Shown piece after piece: positions 21,840-27,444 of a stretch of DNA of 34,002 bases. The position numbers were made by a program, and so were the translations under genes. The notes under the pieces are model-generated. The model worked only from the letters and a program-made list of their open reading frames with translations, made no database searches and was not told the origin of the DNA. Source of the DNA: a virus; IMG/VR virus record IMGVR_UViG_3300034107_000043, positions 1 to 34,002 of that record; one strand, written 5' to 3'. The number at the start of each line of letters is the position of its first letter. The first letter of the stretch is position 1.

Positions 21840-22475
21840 TTAAAATAGTTTAGTTTGGTTAGTATGGTTTATTATTCTTTGTATTGCTTTATTGTAGTAT
21901 TCTTTGTCTAATTCACAAGCTGTAAGTTCAAATCCATAATCGTGACAAGCTATTGCAATACTTCCTGAACCTAAATGTGTATCAAGTATTTTATCGTTTT
22001 CTTTTGCGTATTTGTAAAGTAACCATTTATAAAGTTTTATGCTTTTTTGTGTTGGATGTATTCTACCTTCACTTGTGGTTATTGAAATATTTTCTTTATA
22101 TATTCTTGCAGGGCTATCAAATGAACTCCAAGCAAAATCCGCATCAGCATAACTATTACCGTGAATCGTTTTATCCCAAACTATAAAACATCTTGAGGGT
22201 GGTAAAGGAAAATAATTTCCACCCCAAATAATTTGATTTTTACTTACCCTAAATAATTCTTTAAAATATTTCTCGCTTGGTATGCTGTCATCCCAATTTT
22301 TAACTTTTTTGTTTTGATTTTTTATTAGATTTGAAACACTACCGCCATTAACAATTCTTTTACCTAAACCATAAGGCGGGTCTACAATAGCTAAATCAAA
22401 ATAATTATCTGGATAGCGTGCCATCAATAACATATTATCTTCATTTGTTATTGTTATTTTATCTGTTACTTTCAT
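21840..22475 (-). CDS. DNA adenine/cytosine N-methyltransferase (beta class)
   Basis: The 211-residue protein has the catalytic motif IV DPPYG at 32-36, a target-recognition middle including WDDSIPSEKYFKELFRVS and HPTQKS (140-145), and the AdoMet motif LDTHLGSGSIAIACHDYG (164-181). DPPY before the AdoMet motif is the beta-class order. There is no companion restriction gene, so it is an orphan enzyme, likely for self-protection from host restriction or for regulation. It adds a methyl to the exocyclic amine of A or C; the sequence specificity is not readable. Confidence 0.85.
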   Translation of the reverse strand: MKVTDKITITNEDNMLLMARYPDNYFDLAIVDPPYGLGKRIVNGGSVSNLIKNQNKKVKNWDDSIPSEKYFKELFRVSKNQIIWGGNYFPLPPSRCFIVWDKTIHGNSYADADFAWSSFDSPARIYKENISITTSEGRIHPTQKSIKLYKWLLYKYAKENDKILDTHLGSGSIAIACHDYGFELTACELDKEYYNKAIQRIINHTNQTKLF

Positions 22476-22477
22476 AA

Positions 22478-22774
22478 CTAATATAATTTAGCTGTTATCT
22501 TTGCTACCTTTTGTTCTATTGCAGGTTTTAAACTTATTCTAATATCAACATCAGTTAACTCATTATCCTGCTTTAAAATCGATTTATATGCGTTCTCAAT
22601 ACTTTGCCAATATAAAACAGAATCAACTTGTAATAATTCCTCAATCATTTGTAGCTTAAAAGTTACGTCTTTAAAGTAAGATAATAATTCAGGATTATCT
22701 GAATTGTACACTAACATTCTTGAAGTTGAAACTTGCAACGCTTGTAAATGATTTTTAATAGTTAAATTTTCCAT
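22478..22774 (-). CDS. Hypothetical helical protein, 98 residues
   Basis: The product starts MENLTIKNHLQALQVSTSRM and contains LSYFKDVTFKLQMIEELLQV and LTDVDIRISLKPAIEQKVAK. It is helical, without Cys or membrane segments. It lies between the RepA-like ATPase and the methyltransferase. No family is recognised. Confidence 0.6.
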   Translation of the reverse strand: MENLTIKNHLQALQVSTSRMLVYNSDNPELLSYFKDVTFKLQMIEELLQVDSVLYWQSIENAYKSILKQDNELTDVDIRISLKPAIEQKVAKITAKLY

Positions 22775-22797
22775 TGTTCAAATTTATTAATAAGTTA

Positions 22798-23649
22798 TTA
22801 ACATTTTATATCTTTTAGTATATCATATAAATCACCCTCAACTTGCGGTAAACCAAAATTATTTACTTTAAAGTTAAAATCTTCAAAACTTGCGTTTCTA
22901 CTTCTTTTACAACTTACTTTAACCAATTCTTTATTTACTGTATTTAACTCTAATTGTATTTGTGTTTCTGCTTTCTTTTCTAAAAACGAACCTAAATGTC
23001 CTGTTGGTTTATCAGTTCCAAAGTTTGAGTGAATAACAGTTACTATGTGACAATTCAATTCTTTTGACCAACGCATTAAATGTTGTGCTACTTCACTTGC
23101 TTGTTCTATACTATTAACATCTGAACATAAATCTGCAATTCCATCAATAATAACCAAACCAATATCTTGACCTTCTAATTTATCATAAAGTATATATTCA
23201 ATAAATAAAACTCGTTCTTTAAATCCTAATTGACGTAATGCATAAGTATGGTATTTATCATCTTTTAAACCTGTCATTTGTAATGGACGTTTAAAAACCA
23301 TTAAAGCGTGGAAGTTTCCTTGTTCTGTGTCAAAATGAATAACGTGTTTGTCTTGTCTATTGCCTCTTAATTTACCACCGAAGCCTTGTAGTTCATTTTT
23401 CATATAAACTGCACTTAAAAGCGATATAAAGAACGTCTTTTTAGATTTTGGCGGTGCTTGTATAAAACTAAAATTTCCATAAGTGCCTATTGGTATCGGA
23501 TATGTTTTATAGCCATCTTTTGTTTCGTATTCTTTCTCACCAAAACTAATTGCAGGTATTGGATATTCTATTTCTTTTTCAGGATTAATGTAGCAATCTT
23601 CTTCAAGCACTTCCATCAACATTCTATTGATTGTTTCTTGTTCTGTCAT
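22798..23649 (-). CDS. RepA-like RecA-fold ATPase
   Basis: The 283-residue protein matches AAA_25/RepA-type ATPases. Walker A-like APPKSKKT is at 65-72, FDTEQ at 106-110 (the catalytic Glu position of the RecA/DnaB fold), Walker B LVIIDG at 165-170, and a sensor-like HSNF near 209. A C-terminal NASFEDFNFKVNNFGLP segment completes the fold. Such proteins act as replicative helicases or loaders in plasmids and phages. No primase or polymerase is encoded nearby, so it probably recruits host machinery. Confidence 0.78.
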   Translation of the reverse strand: MTEQETINRMLMEVLEEDCYINPEKEIEYPIPAISFGEKEYETKDGYKTYPIPIGTYGNFSFIQAPPKSKKTFFISLLSAVYMKNELQGFGGKLRGNRQDKHVIHFDTEQGNFHALMVFKRPLQMTGLKDDKYHTYALRQLGFKERVLFIEYILYDKLEGQDIGLVIIDGIADLCSDVNSIEQASEVAQHLMRWSKELNCHIVTVIHSNFGTDKPTGHLGSFLEKKAETQIQLELNTVNKELVKVSCKRSRNASFEDFNFKVNNFGLPQVEGDLYDILKDIKC

Positions 23650-23654
23650 TTTAA

Positions 23655-24383
23655 TTAATTATTTTTTACAAATGTGCCATTAATCATTTTACCTTTTCTA
23701 TTTTGTATTTCATTATATGCGGAGTTAATACAATCTTCAATTTTAAATCCACAAAGCTTTGATAAATTAGTTAATACTACAACACAATCACCTATAGCAT
23801 CAATTATTTCTGCATCATTATTATTTAATATCGCTTTTGATAACTCTCCACATTCTTCTTGCAATTTTAAATATTGTGTTTTAGGGTCGCCTTTTTCATA
23901 TATTCCTCTTTCTTGTGCCCAATTTCTAATTTTATCAAAAGTGCTTTTTCTATAATTAGTATCATAATAATTAACAAAAGAAGTTAAATATATAAATCTT
24001 TCATTATTATGTTGTGATTTAAAATTATTATTTAAAATCCAATTTTTAATATCTTCATCTATAAAGTAAATTTCATCTTTTATTTCTATTGTTGATACTA
24101 TTTTATCTTTTAAATTTAATAAATCTGAATTTTTAAAAGTAATTGTTTGTTCTGTTACGTGATACATATTTTTATTTTTTAAGTTAATTAATTTGTAATA
24201 TTTATTTTTATCTTGTTTAAACCCATATTTTTTTTGTAAATCAAATTCTAAATTTGATGCTATTAATATATCTAAAGTTTTAAATAATATTTTAAAATCA
24301 ATACAACCCTGCTGTTTTACAACTCTATTTTCAATATTTTTTGTACAGCCAATTTTATTTTTAGTTTTGTAAATATAAAACAT
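23655..24383 (-). CDS. GIY-YIG-like / MazG-like nucleotide pyrophosphohydrolase fusion
   Basis: The 242-residue protein has two parts. Residues 2-56 read as a GIY-YIG/T5orf172-like domain (FYIYKTKNKIGCTKNIENRV). Residues 145-235 resemble MazG-type all-alpha nucleotide pyrophosphohydrolases, with metal-binding EECGE (176-180) and EIIDAIGD (192-199). In the cytosine-modifying context of the next gene, the MazG part could hydrolyse dCTP to dCMP, as T4 gp56 does with an unrelated fold; this is inference. The GIY-YIG part may be vestigial. The start overlaps the synthase-like gene's stop as TAATG. Very AT-rich. Confidence 0.68.
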   Translation of the reverse strand: MFYIYKTKNKIGCTKNIENRVVKQQGCIDFKILFKTLDILIASNLEFDLQKKYGFKQDKNKYYKLINLKNKNMYHVTEQTITFKNSDLLNLKDKIVSTIEIKDEIYFIDEDIKNWILNNNFKSQHNNERFIYLTSFVNYYDTNYRKSTFDKIRNWAQERGIYEKGDPKTQYLKLQEECGELSKAILNNNDAEIIDAIGDCVVVLTNLSKLCGFKIEDCINSAYNEIQNRKGKMINGTFVKNN

Positions 24384-25150
24384 TATATGGCAATTGGTAT
24401 TTTAATAAAACTATTACAATTATAATTAATAATTTCTAATTGTTCATTTTTATATTTATAAGTAGGCAAAACTAATATATTTTTTTTTAGATATTCATCA
24501 GCTGAGTCTAATTGATTTTGATAAATATGTGCATCAATAATATTTAAACTTAATTTATTAGCTTTATATCCTGTTTTTTCAGAAATATATAATAAAAAAT
24601 TAGTAAATAATGCAATATCATAAGGAATTCCTGCTATTAAATCTCCTGACCTTTGTAATACAAACATATTTAATTTTTTATTTTCTACAAAAAATTGAAA
24701 GTATAAATAACAAGGGGGTAATTTCATTTCTTTTAACTGTAATGGATTCCATAATGAAATAATATGCCTTCTACTATTTGGAGTTGTTTTAATGCTGTCT
24801 ATTAAACTATTTAATTGATTATAGCCATTACTATTAAAATTTAATAATTGATGACCATATACAGGGCCTAAATTGCCATTTTCATCGGCCCAAGAATCCC
24901 ATATCTTTACACCTGCTTCTTTAAATCTTTTAATATTTGTTTCCCCATTTATAAACCATTCAAATTCTGTTTTAAAAGTTTTTTCAAACATTTTTCTACC
25001 TGTTAAAATAGGAAAATATTTTGAAACATTAATTTCTAAACTTTTATTAAATAAAGAATAACAACCAATACCTGTACGGTCTTCTTTATAAATACCTTTT
25101 TTTATTACTTCTTGTAATAATTTTCTATATTTTTTTTCGTAACTATACAT
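24383..25150 (-). CDS. Thymidylate-synthase-fold enzyme, likely dCMP hydroxymethylase or dCMP methylase
   Basis: The 255-residue protein is a full ThyA-type enzyme: DRTGIG near 25-29, KIWDSWADENG, catalytic Cys147 in LPPCYLYFQF, QRSGD (166-170), GIPYDIALF (174-182) and DAHIY (206-210). The Asn of E. coli ThyA residue 177 (LPFNIASY) is Asp178 here. That exchange is known to favour dCMP over dUMP: T4 dCMP hydroxymethylase has Asp179, and engineered N-to-D thymidylate synthase acts on dCMP. The His after the catalytic Cys is also Tyr148. It would make 5-hydroxymethyl- or 5-methyl-dCMP for modified phage DNA. Plain dTMP synthesis is the alternative. Confidence 0.7.
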   Translation of the reverse strand: MYSYEKKYRKLLQEVIKKGIYKEDRTGIGCYSLFNKSLEINVSKYFPILTGRKMFEKTFKTEFEWFINGETNIKRFKEAGVKIWDSWADENGNLGPVYGHQLLNFNSNGYNQLNSLIDSIKTTPNSRRHIISLWNPLQLKEMKLPPCYLYFQFFVENKKLNMFVLQRSGDLIAGIPYDIALFTNFLLYISEKTGYKANKLSLNIIDAHIYQNQLDSADEYLKKNILVLPTYKYKNEQLEIINYNCNSFIKIPIAI

Positions 25151-25406
25151 TGTCTAATAAATTATTAAGTGAACCAATATAAGCAGCGGCATCTAATAAA
25201 TTATCTTCTTTGTGAGAATTAGATTGTCTTGCAAATTTTAAAGCTATTAAAACATTATATGCATCAACTACTGTTATTTCTTTATTACTAAATTCTGAAG
25301 CTATTCTTGCTGTTTTTTTCATTGATTCAACAAAGTCTCCATACATTCTTTCTTTTTCTTCAGAACGTAAATTTACAATTTCATTTGCTTTTTCTAAAAT
25401 ATTCAT
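25143..25406 (-). CDS. DUF6378-like protein
   Basis: ATG at 25406 (product starts MNILEKANEIVNLRSEEKER) is chosen because it follows an AAAAACAAACAAT leader and a promoter candidate; an upstream ATG at 25457 would start inside that promoter. The 87-residue product has ERMYGDFVESMKKTARIASEF, then DAYNVLIALKFARQSNSHKE and DNLLDAAAYIGSLNNL. The helical pattern with H-K-E-D-N-x-x-D-A-A-A-Y matches DUF6378, found beside nucleotide-metabolism genes in phages. It overlaps the synthase-like gene by 8 nt. It may assist in nucleotide modification; the function is unknown. Confidence 0.65.
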   Translation of the reverse strand: MNILEKANEIVNLRSEEKERMYGDFVESMKKTARIASEFSNKEITVVDAYNVLIALKFARQSNSHKEDNLLDAAAYIGSLNNLLDNV

Positions 25407-25426
25407 ATTGTTTGTTTTTATTTTTG

Positions 25427-25457
25427 TAAATATATAAATTAATTTTTTAATATCCAA
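25427..25457 (-). promoter_or_regulatory. Candidate promoter for the nucleotide-modification cassette
   Basis: On the minus strand TTG is followed by 20 nt and TATATTTA (last base off TAnnTTTG). The predicted start lies about 14 nt before the ATG at 25406. It sits between the terminator of the SSB-like gene and the cassette. Confidence 0.5.
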
Positions 25458-25476
25458 ATTTTAACTTTTATTTAAC

Positions 25477-25501
25477 TAAAAAAGGGAGCGTTTAAACTCC
25501 C
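25477..25501 (-). terminator. Intrinsic terminator after SSB-like gene
   Basis: On the minus strand GGGAG pairs with CTCCC around a TTTAAACG loop, followed by six T. It ends the recombination operon 9 nt after the SSB stop. Confidence 0.82.
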
Positions 25502-25509
25502 TAATTAAT

Positions 25510-25809
25510 TTAAAATGGTAAATCCACCTCTACTGCTTGTTGCGTTGCAGGTTGCCCTTCTTTTTTAACTGCTTTAATGTTTCCATCAGTCCAAACAACT
25601 GAACCGTTTCCTAAATAGTTTTTAGACTTTTTAGCATCACGTTCTTCTTTTGTTTGTGAATCTGTTAACGAAACATTTTGACCCCATTGGTTAGCATCAT
25701 CATTAATGCCTAACGTACAATTATAATAAACCGCTCCGTCTTTACCCATTACAAATTTTTCTTTTGGTAACTTGTCAACTCTAATACTTAAATTGATAAT
25801 TGCACTCAT
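25510..25809 (-). CDS. Single-stranded DNA-binding protein-like
   Basis: A small (99-residue) OB-fold-like protein: INLSIRVDKLPKEKFVMGKD, YYNCTLGINDDANQWGQNVS, a linker and a C-terminal acidic-hydrophobic tip EVDLPF. That tip resembles the DDDIPF tail of bacterial SSB that recruits partner proteins. The N-terminal fold is shorter than bacterial SSB. It lies in an operon with the ERF annealing protein, as expected for recombination and replication on single strands. Confidence 0.68.
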   Translation of the reverse strand: MSAIINLSIRVDKLPKEKFVMGKDGAVYYNCTLGINDDANQWGQNVSLTDSQTKEERDAKKSKNYLGNGSVVWTDGNIKAVKKEGQPATQQAVEVDLPF

Positions 25810-25845
25810 AATATTTAATTTTACTTTGCCTACCTTTTTTTACTG

Positions 25846-25875
25846 TTGTCGACTATTCAGTTTTATTTAACTTTG
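25846..25875 (+). promoter_or_regulatory. Candidate plus-strand promoter opposing the lipoprotein gene
   Basis: TTG at 25846-25848, 19 nt, then TAACTTTG at 25868-25875: a full consensus match on the plus strand. It points into the 3' end of the minus-strand lipoprotein gene and no plus-strand gene follows. Chance matches are expected in AT-rich DNA, so an antisense RNA is only a possibility. Confidence 0.3.
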
Positions 25876-25880
25876 TATAA

Positions 25881-25918
25881 ACGCAATAAAAGTTATTTAT
25901 TTCAAATCATTACTGCGT
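25881..25918. repeat. Imperfect inverted repeat between SSB and lipoprotein genes
   Basis: Arms ACGCAATAA and TTACTGCGT (one mismatch, G-U in the minus transcript) with a 20-nt loop. No T run follows. It could be a regulatory hairpin or an operator in this 125-nt gap, next to the plus-strand promoter candidate. Confidence 0.35.
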
Positions 25919-25934
25919 CTATACGATAGTTAAT

Positions 25935-26147
25935 TTATTCACAAACTACAACCCAGTAATAAGTAGTATCTTGATATGTTCCTGTTTCGGTAATTTCACC
26001 ACAAACGGTATTTGGATTTGTTTGCCTTGTGTTTGAAGTTCGTTCACCGTTTACTATTTGCCTTTCGTATTTAACTTCATTAGTTTGCTCATCATTTGAA
26101 CAAGCCATCATTCCAATAGCTAATGTAAATAAAAGTAGTTTTTTCAT
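25935..26147 (-). CDS. Small lipoprotein, minus strand
   Basis: The 70-residue product has a type II signal peptide (MKK, LLLFTLAIGMMAC) with the modified Cys at 16, then a Ser/Asn/Asp-rich tether and a small domain with two Cys (VCGEITETGTYQ, YYWVVVCE). The plan parallels the plus-strand lipoprotein at 3850-4122. It sits in the recombination operon, 2 nt after the ERF-family gene's neighbour, so it is expressed early. A role in superinfection exclusion or host-surface change is possible but not shown. Confidence 0.78.
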   Translation of the reverse strand: MKKLLLFTLAIGMMACSNDEQTNEVKYERQIVNGERTSNTRQTNPNTVCGEITETGTYQDTTYYWVVVCE

Positions 26148-26148
26148 A

Positions 26149-26667
26149 TTACTTAACTTTTAAAAGTTCCTGTTTAGTTTTAGCAGCTAATTTATATTTT
26201 TTTTCTATAACATCAATAGTTCCACCGTTTTTTAAATACTCAATAGCTTTTGTAAATTCAGGTGTGTTTACGTTTAACCATTTTTGTTCATCTGCTGTTG
26301 CTGTTTTATTACTTGCTAAATTAGCATCATCATCTTCTGCTTGTAATGCTAATAAACTTTGTAGTGTATATCTTCTGTAATAAGTAATTGCTGAACCTAA
26401 CTTTTGAGGGTCGTTTAATTCTGGTAAAACTATTCCTGATTCAATACTAAATCCATTTGTATCAAATATAATACTCTTTACTAAATTATCTTGAATTGGT
26501 TGTAATAACAATAAACCATTTTTTTGGATAATAGGTTCAACGTGCAATAATAAAGAATTTACATCGAAGTATTTACTTTTAAAAAAAGGATTGCTACTGT
26601 CTTTTGAAATTCTACCAACTTCAGCTTTTACTGCTGCTAATTTTTCATAAAAATTTAATTCTTTCAT
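26149..26667 (-). CDS. ERF-family single-strand annealing protein
   Basis: The 172-residue protein starts MKELNFYEKLAAVKAEVGRI, then NPFFKSKYFDVNSLLLHVEP and ENGLLLLQPI-like strand regions. The ERF signature follows around GSAITYYRRYTLQSLLALQA and the acidic EDDDAN. The C-terminal part (KYLKNGGTIDVIEKKY-like) is a short helical domain. ERF proteins anneal complementary single strands in phage recombination. With the RecE-like exonuclease, the SSB-like protein and the NinG-like nuclease it forms a recombination set. Confidence 0.85.
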   Translation of the reverse strand: MKELNFYEKLAAVKAEVGRISKDSSNPFFKSKYFDVNSLLLHVEPIIQKNGLLLLQPIQDNLVKSIIFDTNGFSIESGIVLPELNDPQKLGSAITYYRRYTLQSLLALQAEDDDANLASNKTATADEQKWLNVNTPEFTKAIEYLKNGGTIDVIEKKYKLAAKTKQELLKVK

Positions 26668-26834
26668 AATTCGTAAGTTTTTTGTTTAATAATTGTTTTG
26701 TATTCGTTTGGGCAATCTTCATCACATAATTCAAATATGTGTGTTTTAACTTCGTTTAGTTTGTTTTCAAGTTCGCAAATCTTTTTTTGTAATGCTTCAA
26801 CCTGAAATCTTTGATAGTCAATTAAATCTTTCAT
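26664..26834 (-). CDS. Small coiled-coil protein, 56 residues
   Basis: ATG at 26834 heads an operon 18 nt after a predicted start site. The product is MKDLIDYQRFQVEALQKKIC, then ELENKLNEVKTHIFELCDED, then CPNEYKTIIKQKTYEL. Heptad spacing indicates a coiled coil, and three Cys lie in the second half. Its TGA overlaps the ERF-family ATG (ATGA). Function unknown; it may be an annealing-protein partner. Confidence 0.7.
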   Translation of the reverse strand: MKDLIDYQRFQVEALQKKICELENKLNEVKTHIFELCDEDCPNEYKTIIKQKTYEL

Positions 26835-26858
26835 TGTTATTTGTTTTTAATTATGTAG

Positions 26859-26888
26859 CAAATATATAGTGAATTTTTTAATTAGCAA
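26859..26888 (-). promoter_or_regulatory. Strong candidate promoter, TTG-N19-TATATTTG
   Basis: On the minus strand a perfect TAnnTTTG box follows TTG at 19 nt. The predicted start is about 18 nt before the ATG at 26834. It lies directly after the 26927-26954 terminator and should drive the recombination operon. The box and leader resemble those at 19314-19321. Confidence 0.7.
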
Positions 26889-26926
26889 GTGTATTTTTAT
26901 TTTTTAACAAAACCTTAACTTTTAGC

Positions 26927-26954
26927 CAAAAAAAGGGTAGCCGTTAAACTACCC
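26927..26954 (-). terminator. Intrinsic terminator after NinG-like gene
   Basis: On the minus strand GGGTAG pairs with CTACCC around a TTTAACGG loop, followed by a T-rich run. It ends the NinG-like gene 29 nt after its stop. Confidence 0.82.
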
Positions 26955-26982
26955 AATTAAAACAATAAAAACAATAGAAATA

Positions 26983-27357
26983 TTATAGAAGTTCTTTTAA
27001 CTTATCTTTGTAGTGTTGTATCATATCTTGCAAATCTGCGTCTGTAAACTTAACTGTTTGCTTTGATTTTAAAACCATTTCTTCAGCTTTGTCTAATCCT
27101 AAATATTTAGCAAATAAAAACTGTTGTCCCTGATTTGTAATATTGCATCCGTAACATTGAACTCCTACGTTGTTTTCATCCCAACGTGTTGAGTAATGCC
27201 TACGTGATTGAAAGTGTCCACATTGTAATTTTTTATAATGGTCTTTTTTTCCACAAGTTACGCATTCAGCTATTTCATTTTTTGCATAACGCAAACGTAT
27301 GTATTGTGAAAATACAGTATCTAAATTTTTTACTATTGTGGAACGTTTGATTTTCAT
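26983..27357 (-). CDS. NinG/Rap-like recombination protein
   Basis: The 124-residue protein resembles lambda NinG (Rap), a Holliday-junction-type nuclease. Zinc-type Cys32-x2-Cys35 precedes Cys46-x-His48 in LQCGHFQSRRHYSTRWDENN, with Cys68-x2-Cys71 (QCYGCN) following. The GHFQSRRHYSTRWDENN stretch is the family hallmark. It is bounded by its own terminator (26927-26954) and by the 253-nt gap upstream, so it is probably a single-gene transcript. Confidence 0.82.
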   Translation of the reverse strand: MKIKRSTIVKNLDTVFSQYIRLRYAKNEIAECVTCGKKDHYKKLQCGHFQSRRHYSTRWDENNVGVQCYGCNITNQGQQFLFAKYLGLDKAEEMVLKSKQTVKFTDADLQDMIQHYKDKLKELL

Positions 27358-27379
27358 TAATACAAATGTAAATAATATC

Positions 27380-27399
27380 TATTAACAAAGTTGTTAATA
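27380..27399. repeat. 20-bp palindrome (operator candidate)
   Basis: TATTAACAA, AG, TTGTTAATA: nine-base arms with a 2-nt spacer. It lies 23 nt before the NinG-like ATG and 7 nt before the plus-strand -33 region. A dimeric regulator could bind here and control both directions. Confidence 0.55.
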
Positions 27400-27405
27400 A
27401 ATTAA

Positions 27406-27438
27406 TTTGTTTGTTTTGTAACTTTTTATATAAATTTG
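27406..27438 (+). promoter_or_regulatory. Strong candidate plus-strand promoter
   Basis: TTTG at 27406 and again at 27410, then TAAATTTG at 27431-27438 (spacers 21 and 17 nt). Both fit the Bacteroidota consensus. It points away from the NinG-like gene into the mirror repeat, with no plus-strand gene downstream. Confidence 0.55.
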
Positions 27439-27444
27439 CGTATA

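Noticed and set aside
22775-22797. TAAATTTG box on the minus strand before the 98-residue gene
   Set aside because: The predicted start would fall on the ATG itself and no TTG lies at the right distance; probably chance.
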